DNA of 64,000 bases, from assembly GCF_004340785.1 (NCBI RefSeq), contig NZ_SLXS01000009.1, positions 50,948 through 114,947 on the forward strand, given 5' to 3'. The notes beneath the pieces were generated by a model, which was not told the DNA's origin, ran no database searches, and saw nothing but the letters and a program-made list of their open reading frames with translations. Made by a program: the position numbers and the translations under genes. The first letter of the stretch is position 1, and each line of letters starts with the position of its first letter. Source of the stretch: Tumebacillus sp. BK434. Lineage in GTDB: Bacteria > Bacillota > Bacilli > Tumebacillales > Tumebacillaceae. Below are positions 49,927 through 58,481 of the stretch, one piece after another.

Positions 49927-50026
49927 GTCTTGTTGCTCGCTTTTTGCTGTAAGCCATCGTACAGATTCATGCCAGACGCAAATGAGATCATACTATAGAT
50001 GGCGTTTCCAAGAGGAGGAACACAAC

Positions 50027-51031
50027 ATGCAACTGCGTGAGTTACCCTATTCCGTCTTAGACCTCGCGCCGATCGTCGCGGGCAGCAACGCGACGCAGGC
50101 GTTTTCCAACAGTTTAGATCTCGCACAGCACACCGAGCGGTGGGGCTACACCCGCTATTGGCTGGCTGAGCATCACAATATGACGGGCATCGCTTCGTCG
50201 GCCACTTCGGTGCTGATCGGGCACATCGCCGGCGGCACCTCGACGATCCGCGTCGGTTCCGGCGGGATCATGCTGCCGAACCATGCGCCGCTGATGATCG
50301 CCGAGCAATTCGGCACCTTGGAATCGCTCTATCCGGGGCGCATCGACCTCGGCCTCGGCCGTGCGCCCGGCTCCGACCAGCCGGCGATGCGCGCGATCCG
50401 CCGCGGGCTGAACAGCAACGGGGAGGACTTCCCGGAGCTGGTCGAGGAGCTGCGGGCGTATCTCCATCCGCCTGTGCCGCCGGAGCAGATGCCGGTGCGC
50501 GCCGTTCCCGGCGAAGGGCTGAACATTCCGATCTGGCTGCTCGGCTCCAGCGCCTTCAGCGCGCAGCTGGCCGGGATGCTCGGTTTGCCGTTCGCTTTTG
50601 CCAGCCATTTCTCGCCGCGCTTCACCTTGCCTGCGCTCGACCTGTACCGCCGCAGCTTCCAGCCGTCGGAGGTGCTCGATGAACCGTACGCGATGGTCGG
50701 TCTGAACGTGGTCGCCGCCGACAGCGATGCGGAAGCGCGCCGCCTGGCGACCTCGATGTACCAGCAGTTCCTGAACCTCGTCCGCAACCGTCCCGGCCAG
50801 CTGCAGCCGCCGGTCGACAACATGGACGACCTCTGGACCGACTACGAAAAGGATATGGTCAAGCAGCAGCTCGGCTCCTCGATCGTCGGCGGGCCGGAGC
50901 GGGTCAAAGAGAAGCTGCAGGCGTTCCTCGACAAGACCCAGGCAAATGAGTTCATGATCAACGCCCAGATCTACGACCACGGCGCCCGCCTGCGCTCGTT
51001 CGAGATCGTATCGGAAGTGTTCAAAGCATAA
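50027..51031 (+). CDS. LLM class flavin-dependent oxidoreductase (MsnO8-like)
   Basis: A 334-residue TIM-barrel protein of the luciferase-like monooxygenase family: [62 protein letters not shown]. It needs FMNH2 from a separate reductase; the substrate is unknown. AAGAGGAGGAAC before 50027 gives the start; the longer frame is unsupported. A terminator follows at 51037. Confidence 0.88.
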   Translation: MQLRELPYSVLDLAPIVAGSNATQAFSNSLDLAQHTERWGYTRYWLAEHHNMTGIASSATSVLIGHIAGGTSTIRVGSGGIMLPNHAPLMIAEQFGTLESLYPGRIDLGLGRAPGSDQPAMRAIRRGLNSNGEDFPELVEELRAYLHPPVPPEQMPVRAVPGEGLNIPIWLLGSSAFSAQLAGMLGLPFAFASHFSPRFTLPALDLYRRSFQPSEVLDEPYAMVGLNVVAADSDAEARRLATSMYQQFLNLVRNRPGQLQPPVDNMDDLWTDYEKDMVKQQLGSSIVGGPERVKEKLQAFLDKTQANEFMINAQIYDHGARLRSFEIVSEVFKA

Positions 51032-51036
51032 GCGGA

Positions 51037-51060
51037 GGAGCCCGGCAAGGGCTCCTTTTT
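51037..51060 (+). terminator. Terminator after LLM gene
   Basis: GGAGCCC / GGGCTCC stem followed by TTTTTGG. Confidence 0.6.
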
Positions 51061-51097
51061 GGCATCGATGGGAACGATAGGTAGGGAGGCAGAACGA

Positions 51098-52558
51098 ATG
51101 GACAATCTGACGCTGAACACAGACAACTATCAGTTGGCGATGGCGTACGCGCATTTTTGCAACGGCACGCACAACCAGAAGACGGTCTTTGAACTGTATT
51201 TTCGCAACTTGCCGTTTGGCAGCGGCTACGCGGTGTTTGCCGGGCTGGAGCGGGTGGTGCACTATCTGCGCAACCTGCGTTTTTCTGATGAGATGATCGC
51301 ATTTTTGCAACAGCAGCCGGAGGGCTACTCGGCCGAATTTTTGGCGGAACTGCGCCGCTTTCGCTTCACCGGGACGCTGCGGGCGGTGCGCGAAGGGTCG
51401 GTCGTGTTCGCCAACGAGCCGCTGCTGCAGGTCGAAGCGCGGGTGATGGAGGCGCAGATCATCGAGACGGCGCTGCTGAACGCGGTGAATTTTCAGACGC
51501 TGATCGCCACGAAAGCCGCCCGCATCCGCAAGGAGGCCGGTCCGGAGAGCTACCTGATCGAGATGGGCACCCGCCGCGCCCATGAAGCGGATGCGGCGGT
51601 GTGGGGGACGCGGGCGGCGTACATCGCCGGGTTTGATTCCACGTCAAACTTGCAGGCCGGCATGCAGTTTGGCATCCCGACCAAAGGCACGCACGCGCAC
51701 TCTTGGGTGCAGACGCATGAGACGGAGCTGGAAGCGTTTCAGAAGTTTGCCGACGTGTTTCCGGAGAGCACGACGCTGCTCGTCGACACGTACAACACGC
51801 TGGAGTCGGGCCTGCCGAACACGATCCGCGTCGCCAAGGAGCTGGAGCGGCGCGGCAAGAAGCTGTTCGCGATCCGCCTCGATTCTGGCGACATCGCCTT
51901 TCAGTCGAAAGTGGCGCGGAGGATGCTCGACGAGGCCGGGCTGCCGTATGTGAAGATCGCGGCGTCGAACGACCTCGACGAGCACACGATTCTGCACCTG
52001 AAAGTCCAAGGCGCGCAAGTCGACATCTGGGGTGTCGGCACCAAACTGATCACCGGGTACGACCAGCCTGCGCTCGGCGGCGTGTACAAGCTGGTCGAGC
52101 GCGAACTGCACGGCGCGATGGAGCCGTCGATCAAGATCAGCTCCAACCCGGAGAAGATCACCACGCCGTATCGGAAGAGCTTGTACCGCATTCTGAACCA
52201 AAGCGGGAAAGCGGAAGGGGACTATCTCGCGCTGCCCGGCGAAACGGATGTGCTCCGGGGGGAGCGGATCAAACTGTTCGACCCGGTGCACACGCATGTC
52301 CAAAAGTTTGTGGCGGACTACACGGCGCTGCCGATGCTGCAAACGATCTTTGCCGACGGCGAGCTGGTGGATCAACTGCCGGAGATCGGAGATGTCAAAG
52401 CGCACCATCAGGCGCAGCTGCAGCAGTTCGACGAGGAGGTGCTGCGCAACCTGAACCCGGCGATCTACGGGGTCCATCTCAGCCGCCAACTTTGGCAGCG
52501 CAAACGGGAATTGATCGAGGCGTATGGAGCTGGCGCACACGAAGCAGACTGGAAGTAG
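51098..52558 (+). CDS. pncB: Nicotinate phosphoribosyltransferase
   Basis: A 486-residue enzyme joining nicotinate and PRPP to make nicotinate mononucleotide in NAD salvage. It has LNTDNYQLAMAYAHF, FELYFRNLPFGSGYAVFAGLE, EMGTRRAHEADAAVWGTRAAYIAGFDSTSN, GTHAHSWVQ and IRLDSGDIAFQSK. The length matches the Gram-positive form. GTAGGGAGGC before 51098 sets the start. Monocistronic. Confidence 0.93.
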   Translation: MDNLTLNTDNYQLAMAYAHFCNGTHNQKTVFELYFRNLPFGSGYAVFAGLERVVHYLRNLRFSDEMIAFLQQQPEGYSAEFLAELRRFRFTGTLRAVREGSVVFANEPLLQVEARVMEAQIIETALLNAVNFQTLIATKAARIRKEAGPESYLIEMGTRRAHEADAAVWGTRAAYIAGFDSTSNLQAGMQFGIPTKGTHAHSWVQTHETELEAFQKFADVFPESTTLLVDTYNTLESGLPNTIRVAKELERRGKKLFAIRLDSGDIAFQSKVARRMLDEAGLPYVKIAASNDLDEHTILHLKVQGAQVDIWGVGTKLITGYDQPALGGVYKLVERELHGAMEPSIKISSNPEKITTPYRKSLYRILNQSGKAEGDYLALPGETDVLRGERIKLFDPVHTHVQKFVADYTALPMLQTIFADGELVDQLPEIGDVKAHHQAQLQQFDEEVLRNLNPAIYGVHLSRQLWQRKRELIEAYGAGAHEADWK

Positions 52559-52573
52559 GAGCAGGCGAAGCGC

Positions 52574-52625
52574 TTGACAGGAAACCAAACGGTTACGTAT
52601 AATCAATACGAAACCAAATGGTTTC
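52574..52625 (+). promoter_or_regulatory. ArsR-type double-operator promoter of SRPBCC gene
   Basis: TTGACA (52574-52579) and TATAAT (52598-52603), 18 bases apart. GGAAACCAAACGGTTAC fills the spacer and GAAACCAAATGGTTTC (52610-52625) follows the -10. The bases between (TATAATCAA..CG) match those of the promoter at 7904-7956. Confidence 0.68.
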
Positions 52626-52653
52626 CAATACATCATTTTTGGAGGTTGTACCC

Positions 52654-53082
52654 GTGTCTGATACCAATCAAGGAACGCTTCCTGTTATTCGCCAGACGAT
52701 AGAATTGAACGCCCCGATTCAGAAAGTATGGGAGGCGGTCGCCTCGTCGGAAGGCATCGCGACTTGGTTTATGCCCAACGATTTTCAGCCGGCGCTCGGC
52801 AATGAATTTGTGCTGGAGACGCCGTTTGGCAAGCAGCCGTGCAAAGTGACGGAGTTCGATCCGCCGAACAAGCTCGTTTTCACATGGGGCCGGACGTGGA
52901 TCATCACGTTCGCGCTGCAGGAAATGGAAGCGGGCAAGACCGAATTCACATTGCTTCATGACGGCTGGGAAGCAGGCAAGATCCCGGAAAGCGGTATGGA
53001 TTCTGCTGAAGTTCGCGCAACGATGGCGCATGGCTGGGAAGCGGCTGTGCTGCCGCGCCTGGCCGAATACGTGCAAAAATAA
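52654..53082 (+). CDS. SRPBCC (AHSA1) family protein
   Basis: A 142-residue START-like protein with a GTG start at 52654 after TTGGAGG. The sequence IELNAPIQKVWEAVASSEGIATWFMPNDFQP is typical of the AHSA1 proteins that normally follow an ArsR repressor in an operon. Here the gene sits directly behind an ArsR-type double operator with no ArsR gene beside it, so a repressor acting in trans is expected. A strong terminator follows. Confidence 0.82.
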   Translation: MSDTNQGTLPVIRQTIELNAPIQKVWEAVASSEGIATWFMPNDFQPALGNEFVLETPFGKQPCKVTEFDPPNKLVFTWGRTWIITFALQEMEAGKTEFTLLHDGWEAGKIPESGMDSAEVRATMAHGWEAAVLPRLAEYVQK

Positions 53083-53103
53083 GCAGGAAGCCTGTCAAAA
53101 TGT

Positions 53104-53138
53104 CATCATGGTCTCAGCCGAGACCATGATTTTTTTAT
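53104..53138 (+). terminator. Terminator after SRPBCC gene
   Basis: ATCATGGTCTC / GAGACCATGAT stem followed by TTTTTTTA. Confidence 0.65.
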
Positions 53139-53224
53139 GTCCAAACCTCTCTACTTGACAATGGGAATCACTTTAAAATGGTGTAGTTTGTATATCGACT
53201 ATTGTCTAGGAAAGGTGTTTGGGA

Positions 53225-53719
53225 GCATGAGATCCTTTGTTGCAGGTCAAGATCGGTCCCTTGCACGTCTTCCCGTGGAAAGGGCGGCCGTGGAAGCACA
53301 ATCTGCGCGAGGTCGCCGCTCTGTTTGGCGTCCCCGGTGTGGCTGAACGCTGGCTGGACTGGTTTGAACAGAAAGCCGCCCACGTTCGCACGCTGCTGCA
53401 GGCCCAATATGGCGATGCTCAGCGTGGGCACGATCCCGTTTCTCGGCCTGATCATTCCGAACACGGCCAGAGCATCTCGTTTGAGTACATCGCAGAGAAG
53501 AACCTGGAGTACCTCTTCGTCATCGACCGCGGTTCGGTCGTCGAAGGCCAAACGAAGACCACCGCTCAGCAGCTGGCGGAAAACGAGTTGGTCAAGAAGA
53601 CGAAAGCGTTTACGAACAACCACATCGTCTACCTCGACTCGAACTACTGGTACCTCTCCGGCGGCGGTCTGGAGTCGGTCGGCGCGATGATCGACCAAAT
53701 CTACAAAGCGTACAACTAA
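53225..53719 (+). pseudogene. Mosaic remnant of siderophore-uptake genes
   Basis: Three gene scraps are joined. Frame from 53237: KIGPLHVFPWKGRPWKHNLREVAALFG ... ERWLDWFEQKAAHVRTLL resembles the binding-protein-like domain of Btr/FeuA-type proteins. In another frame, about 53412-53460: MAMLSVGTIPFLGLIIPN matches the FecCD-type permease motif (YclN-like). Back in the first frame to the stop at 53719: ISFEYIAEKNLEYLFVIDRG ... NHIVYLDSNYWYLSGGGLES matches the C-terminus of siderophore-binding lipoproteins (YclQ-like). This is best explained by successive deletions in an iron-siderophore ABC locus. A strong terminator remains after it. Confidence 0.6.
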
Positions 53720-53734
53720 AGCCAAAGCATAGCA

Positions 53735-53764
53735 AAAGGCACCCGGTATCGGGTGCCTTTTTAC
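53735..53764. terminator. Terminator shared by remnant and cbiO
   Basis: AAAGGCACCCG / CGGGTGCCTTT stem followed by TTA. Confidence 0.65.
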
Positions 53765-54591
53765 ATGTTTTGCAGCAGTTTTTTAAAAGCGGCCGTGTCG
53801 CGCGGCGGCGGGTGCTGCTGCCGGACCGCAGTGGGCAGCGAGCTCCAGAGGTCATAGAGGATCGGCAGGTCCATGCCGTACTCGGCGATCCGCGCGGCTT
53901 GCGCAAACACTTCCTCCGGCGTCCCTGCCATGACACAGGCGCCTTGATCAAAGACGAGCACCCAGTCGGCGAACGAGAAGGCGAGGTTCATGTCGTGGGT
54001 CGCCATCACGGTGGTGATGCCGCGACGATGGATGCGATGAAGTTCGGCGAGCAGCTGCTCCTCCGAGCGGCGATCCAGATAGGCGGTCGGTTCGTCGAGC
54101 AGCACAAGCCGGGGTTCCAGCGCCAGGACGCCGGCCAGCGCCACGCGTTTTTTTTGCCCTAAGCTCAGGTGGTGCAGCGGCGTGTCGGCCAGCGGCAGGA
54201 GCTGCAGCTGCTGCAGGATGGCTTCTGTGCGCGCCGCGATCTCCCGTTCGGGGAGCTTGGCGTTGCGCAGTCCGTAGGAGATGTCTTCATACGGCGTGTT
54301 CAGGATCAGCTGCTGCTCCGGATCTTGGAACACCAGTCCGATCTCCTGCCGCAGCTGTTGCAGGTCTTTGGAGCGGTAGGACAGCGGCGCACCGTTCCAG
54401 CGCACCTCTCCGGACTGCGGGCGGGCGATGCCGATCGCTTGCAGAAAAAACGATGATTTGCCGGAGCCGTTTTGGCCGCAGATCACCGTTTTTTTTCCGG
54501 CCGGGATCGAGATGCTCAAGTCCCGCAGCGCCGGTTGACGGGTTCCGGGGTAGGTATAGCGGAGATCTTTCGTCTCCAAAAGTGTGCTCAC
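53761..54591 (-). CDS. cbiO: ECF-type cobalt transporter ATPase
   Basis: A 276-residue ABC ATPase. It has CGQNGSGKSS (Walker A), LGQKKRVALAG (variant signature), LVLLDEPT (Walker B) and a His switch (MATHDMN). It energises cobalt uptake with CbiM, CbiN and CbiQ. The GTG start at 54591 follows GGAGGG and overlaps the cbiQ stop by four bases. It is the last gene of the riboswitch-controlled operon. Confidence 0.88.
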   Translation of the reverse strand: MSTLLETKDLRYTYPGTRQPALRDLSISIPAGKKTVICGQNGSGKSSFFLQAIGIARPQSGEVRWNGAPLSYRSKDLQQLRQEIGLVFQDPEQQLILNTPYEDISYGLRNAKLPEREIAARTEAILQQLQLLPLADTPLHHLSLGQKKRVALAGVLALEPRLVLLDEPTAYLDRRSEEQLLAELHRIHRRGITTVMATHDMNLAFSFADWVLVFDQGACVMAGTPEEVFAQAARIAEYGMDLPILYDLWSSLPTAVRQQHPPPRDTAAFKKLLQNM

Positions 54592-55385
54592 AACAAGTCC
54601 CTCCAGCGAATCAAGAATTCCAGCCCGGCCAGCACCAGCAGCCCGCCCGCACTCTCCGCCAGATAGCGCCTGGGGACGGGCTGGGCACGGGGCGGGGCGA
54701 ACGGGATTTCGTCGGCAAACCCCCGCGCGACGAGGCCGTGCGACAGTTTGGCCGATTGCTGCATCGCTTTTTGAAACAGCCGCACGACCAGCCGGGCGGT
54801 GTCCCGCAACGCGCCGCCCGCTCCGGCATACCCGCCGCGCGCCCGCTGCGCGGTGGTCATGTCCTCGGCGATGTCGGCGAGCAGGAACAGAAAGCGGTAG
54901 GTGATCAGCATCAGCTCCAGCACCAGCTGCGGCATGCGCAGGCGTTTGAGCACCTGCAGCAGCTCCGGGAGCGGAGTGGTCAGGATCAGGAACAACATGG
55001 TGGACAAGCAGGCGAGCACCCGGGTCAAAATCGTTCCGGCGCGTTCGAGGGCTGCTGACGGCACAAACATTTCGTATCCGCCGAACAGCTCCGCGTCGAA
55101 CAGGCGCGGCGTCGCACTGCCGACCGGGCCGAACTCCAGCAGGAGCGCAGGCAGGCTGAGGATGAAAAACAGCCCGGCCGCGCCGACGAGGAGCAGATAA
55201 TGCCGAAGCGAGATCCCGGCATAGCGGACGACCCACACCAACAGCCACAGCGCGATCAGGAGCTGCACCGGCGGGTGGGCCAGCGAGGACAAGGCGAACA
55301 GCAGAACGGCAAAGCCGCATTTCCAGCCGGGGGAAACGGAGCGGAACGCGTTGGTGTACGACAGGGTGTCGATCCGTTTGATCAT
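54588..55385 (-). CDS. cbiQ: ECF-type cobalt transporter transmembrane subunit
   Basis: A 265-residue integral membrane protein, the T component of the transporter. It has about five helices and a cytoplasmic coupling region (MTTAQRARGGYAG, the Ala-Arg-Gly signature). The start at 55385 overlaps the cbiN stop (ATGA). It is the third gene of cbiMNQO. Confidence 0.86.
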   Translation of the reverse strand: MIKRIDTLSYTNAFRSVSPGWKCGFAVLLFALSSLAHPPVQLLIALWLLVWVVRYAGISLRHYLLLVGAAGLFFILSLPALLLEFGPVGSATPRLFDAELFGGYEMFVPSAALERAGTILTRVLACLSTMLFLILTTPLPELLQVLKRLRMPQLVLELMLITYRFLFLLADIAEDMTTAQRARGGYAGAGGALRDTARLVVRLFQKAMQQSAKLSHGLVARGFADEIPFAPPRAQPVPRRYLAESAGGLLVLAGLEFLIRWRDLL

Positions 55386-55666
55386 TGGGAATTCGTTTTG
55401 GCAGACTTGCTTCGTAACACGCCCGCCGCATAGCCGATAAATCCGGCGCCGAGCGCGGCTTGCAGTGCGAACAGCATGCTCTCCGTCTCGCCGGGCAGTT
55501 CGACGAGCGCGTTGAACCACGGCTCATAGGACGGGTCGATGGTGAGGATCATCTCTTCTGCCGCGCCGTCCGCGCCGCCAAACTCCGCTTCGATCAGCAC
55601 GAGCGGAAGCAGGGCGAGCAAGACGACCGCGGCGAGCATCAGGATGTTTTTCGTACGGTTTTGCAT
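55382..55666 (-). CDS. cbiN: Cobalt transporter auxiliary subunit
   Basis: A 94-residue protein with two transmembrane helices (about 8-25 and 68-84) flanking an extracytoplasmic loop (ADGAAEEMILTIDPSYEPWF). This is the usual CbiN layout. It assists CbiM in metal loading. Its ATG overlaps the cbiM stop by one base (TGATG). Confidence 0.82.
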   Translation of the reverse strand: MQNRTKNILMLAAVVLLALLPLVLIEAEFGGADGAAEEMILTIDPSYEPWFNALVELPGETESMLFALQAALGAGFIGYAAGVLRSKSAKTNSQ

Positions 55667-56427
55667 CAGCGGGCAACTCCTTTCATGGTGCGTTTCAGCA
55701 GGGACAGCTCCTCCGAGTTGAACGATTGCAGCCAGTTCCAGACCAGCACGGTGAGCAGGCCTTCGCTGATCGCCAGCGGGATCTGCGTCACCGCAAAGAT
55801 GCCGGCGAATTTGGCCAGAGAAGCTGCGAATCCGCCAGCTTCCGACGGGAAGGCGAGCGCCAGTTGGATCGACGTCATCACATAGGTCGAGAGGTCGGCC
55901 AGCATCGCAGCCGCGAAGATGGCGAGCTTGAGCTTCCCGGTCGCTTTCAGCACCAGCTTGAAGAAGAAATAGCCGACAAACGGGCCGACGACCGCCATCG
56001 AAAAGGCGTTGGCGCCAAGCGTGGTCAAGCCGCCGTGCGCGAGGAGCACCGCTTGGAACAGCAGGACGATCGACCCGATCACGCTCATCGGGAGCGGACC
56101 GAACATCACCGTGCCAAGCCCGACGCCGGTCGGGTGGGAGGAACTGCCCGTCACGGACGGCAGCTTCAGCGCGGACAGGACAAATGTAAACGCGCCGGCC
56201 AGCCCGAGCATCAGTTTCAACTGGGGCGCTTCTTTGGTGATCTTGACCAGCGCGCGCAGGCCCAGTACGAAGAACGGCAGGAACACCGCCCACCAGAACA
56301 GGGACCAGCCCGGCGAGAGGAAGCCTTCCATGATGTGCATGGCATAGGCGGATTCAGCAGAGTTCAGATAGAGGTACAAGGTCAAGGCAAACGTGACCAG
56401 CACCGGGATACAAGTGCGCAGTTTCAT
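55666..56427 (-). CDS. cbiM: Cobalt transporter substrate-binding membrane subunit
   Basis: A 253-residue protein. After a signal-like helix comes [18 protein letters not shown]; the new N-terminal Met-His motif binds Co(II) in CbiM. It also has [15 protein letters not shown] and [21 protein letters not shown]. It is the first gene of cbiMNQO, placed 35 bases after a terminator and behind a cobalamin riboswitch, so transcription should stop when adenosylcobalamin is plentiful. Confidence 0.92.
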   Translation of the reverse strand: MKLRTCIPVLVTFALTLYLYLNSAESAYAMHIMEGFLSPGWSLFWWAVFLPFFVLGLRALVKITKEAPQLKLMLGLAGAFTFVLSALKLPSVTGSSSHPTGVGLGTVMFGPLPMSVIGSIVLLFQAVLLAHGGLTTLGANAFSMAVVGPFVGYFFFKLVLKATGKLKLAIFAAAMLADLSTYVMTSIQLALAFPSEAGGFAASLAKFAGIFAVTQIPLAISEGLLTVLVWNWLQSFNSEELSLLKRTMKGVAR

Positions 56428-56461
56428 GTTGATTCATTTAGCCTCCGATCGTGTGAAAACC

Positions 56462-56498
56462 TAAAAAAGACCAATCCAGCGAACGTGGATTGGTCTCT
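56462..56498 (-). terminator. Riboswitch expression-platform terminator
   Basis: Minus strand AGACCAATCCA / TGGATTGGTCT followed by TTTTTTAG, located between the riboswitch and cbiM. Confidence 0.75.
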
Positions 56499-56584
56499 GC
56501 ACGCAAAAGAAAACGACAACACATTGTGTTGTGGCTCCGATACGTACACCGCTCCTTTCCGCGAAGGGTTGATGGGTGTAACAA

Positions 56585-56756
56585 ACGAGGTAGGTCTCCT
56601 GGCTTAGGATCATCATGCTCATTCGCCTTCCCCGATCTGAGACCGAGTGGCTTCCGGAATGAGAACTCCCCATATACAGTGGCGGGACCGCTCGGGATTT
56701 GCACCCGATTCCCTGTTACCCCTTGCTTTCGCAAAGGCACCTGTTTGCTCACGATA
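56585..56756 (-). ncRNA. Cobalamin riboswitch
   Basis: On the minus strand the segment reads AGGTGCC near the 5' end, then GGGAATCGGGTGCAAATCCC, GCGGTCCCGCCACTGT, and finally AAGCCAGGAGACCT (the B12 box). Together these are the complete cobalamin aptamer core. It precedes the terminator at 56462-56498 and the cbiMNQO operon, fitting transcriptional shut-off by adenosylcobalamin. A -10-like TATAAA lies on the minus strand near 56770, between lipase stop and aptamer. Confidence 0.88.
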
Positions 56757-56804
56757 TTTACTTGTCCGTTTTATACTATTCGCAGTTGCCGACGGGTCTC
56801 CTGC

Positions 56805-57593
56805 CTACTTTTGCAATTCTTGTTGCAGCAGGTACAGATACGTATCCATCGCGTGGTAGCCGAGGATGTTGCGCGGCAGGTTGGGGTAGTCGAGCGAGTT
56901 CACTTCGTACCCGCTGTTGACCTGATCGTATCCGAGCTGGTGGAACGGCACGGTAGGCACGATGTCCGGCTTGTTGAAGATGCGGAAGCTGTTGGGCACG
57001 AGCAGGTTGAACGTCGCGGCAAACGTCGCATCGCCGGTCATCGGCGCGGCGAACGAGTACAGCTCCAGCGGGAAGCTGGCATGTTTGGCGGCGATCCAGA
57101 TCGCGGTCAGGTTGGCGATCGCACCGCCGAGGCTGTGCCCGCTGACGGTGATCGTCGTGTCGCCGGGCAGCGTTTTCAAGAACTCGTCCAGCGTTTGCAG
57201 CGCCGTATCGCCCGGCTTGACCGCTTTCAATGAGCGGAACATTTCGGTAAACCCGGACTCGGTGCGCCCGCCGTTCGGCACATCGGTGAACTCGACATGG
57301 CGCGCCTCAAAGTCGGCCAGCCAGTCCATCACGCCTTCGGTGCCGCGGAAGACGATTCCGTACTGGCCGGCATCGGCGGTGGACTGCACGAGGAAGCCGA
57401 TGAATTGGATCTCGGAGAAAATGCCCGCAACGGGGTCGCTTTGCAGGTTGGCGACGACTTGCCAGCCGGCGGGAAGGTCGACCGCTGCAGGCGGGTTGGT
57501 GTTTTTGGTGTCGAGTTCATAGGTGCTGTACGCGCTTTTGACCAGTTCGCCCCAGAGGATGGCGGTCGATATGGAGTACGTGAGAGTGCTCAT
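56805..57593 (-). CDS. Class 3 lipase-like alpha/beta hydrolase
   Basis: A 262-residue protein with TVSGHSLGGAIANL (catalytic Ser in GHSLG), IVFRGTEGVMDWLADFEA (oxyanion strand) and a C-terminal His in LGYHAMDTYLY. No signal peptide is visible, so it is cytoplasmic or exported by another route. It probably hydrolyses lipid esters. The stop lies only about 50 bases before the cobalamin riboswitch, and no terminator is seen between. Confidence 0.85.
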   Translation of the reverse strand: MSTLTYSISTAILWGELVKSAYSTYELDTKNTNPPAAVDLPAGWQVVANLQSDPVAGIFSEIQFIGFLVQSTADAGQYGIVFRGTEGVMDWLADFEARHVEFTDVPNGGRTESGFTEMFRSLKAVKPGDTALQTLDEFLKTLPGDTTITVSGHSLGGAIANLTAIWIAAKHASFPLELYSFAAPMTGDATFAATFNLLVPNSFRIFNKPDIVPTVPFHQLGYDQVNSGYEVNSLDYPNLPRNILGYHAMDTYLYLLQQELQK

Positions 57594-57631
57594 CTGGATC
57601 GCTCCCTATTTCCAAGTTAAGTACAACTTGA

Positions 57632-58363
57632 TTATACACCAGCCAGTTCAGCAAGACGCTGTTTGGCTTGTTCAGTATAGGCGCCGCCGTGGTAGCAGAT
57701 CACCGTGTCGATGTCGAAGGGGAGGAATTGCTGCAGGGAGCGTATCGCCGTCTCCATGTCCAGCGTGAAGAGCGGCGACGGCCCATTCAGTTGGCCCGCC
57801 TCCACAACCAGAGCGTCGGCTGCGATCAGCGTCTTGCTCGGCGCGTGGTAGAGCGAGAGATGGCCGGGCGTGTGCCCCGGCGTGTCGATGACGGTCAAGC
57901 CGCAGGGCAGCGCAGCGCCGTGCGCGATGGCGGTGTCGACCGGTGCGGTGGGCGGATTTTTCAGCAAGGACAGGAAGGCCTGTTTCCACTCGGCCGGCAC
58001 TTCCGGCGGCAGCGACGCTTCCGCCTGCGCGACCGCTTCGTCGGTCAGCTTGAGCGGGCGCTTGGTGCCGTCCATGTAGGGGATTTCGATCGGGCTGGCG
58101 AGGACTTCGATCGGTTGTGCAGCTTCTTGGAGGATCGTGGGCAGAGAGCCGATGTGGTCGAGGTCTTGGTGCGTGATCACGACCCGGGTCAATTTTTCAA
58201 ACGGCACGCCGGCTTCCTCCATCGCTGCGCGCAGCAGCGACAGTTGGCCGGGGTAGCCTGTGTCGATCAGGATGGCGTTCTCCTCGTCCCAGACCAGTGT
58301 GGGGTGGATCGTGTTGACCTCCCCCATCATCGTGGCGCTGATGGACAGCATTTTGATGTGCAT
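57632..58363 (-). CDS. MBL fold metallo-hydrolase
   Basis: A 243-residue metallo-beta-lactamase-fold protein. THQDLDHIGSL is the metal-binding motif with Gln in place of the second His (HxQxDH), as in several quorum-quenching-like and YflN-type members. VIDTPGHTPGHLSLY and ICYHGGAYT carry other ligands. The substrate is unknown. It lies 38 bases upstream of the lipase gene on the same strand. Confidence 0.83.
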   Translation of the reverse strand: MHIKMLSISATMMGEVNTIHPTLVWDEENAILIDTGYPGQLSLLRAAMEEAGVPFEKLTRVVITHQDLDHIGSLPTILQEAAQPIEVLASPIEIPYMDGTKRPLKLTDEAVAQAEASLPPEVPAEWKQAFLSLLKNPPTAPVDTAIAHGAALPCGLTVIDTPGHTPGHLSLYHAPSKTLIAADALVVEAGQLNGPSPLFTLDMETAIRSLQQFLPFDIDTVICYHGGAYTEQAKQRLAELAGV

Positions 58364-58481
58364 GCGGTTCCCTCCACTCTTTTGAATTCCTTATGTTTCC
58401 ATATTAAGGTGCGAATTCCTGCTCCCGTTCATTCCGTGTTAAAATGGAGCTAATTTTCTAACAGACGGGAGCCGGGCAGCG

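Noticed and set aside
53761..55527. 588-codon minus frame as a single protein
   Set aside because: Only the last 276 codons are CbiO; upstream it is an out-of-frame reading of cbiQ.
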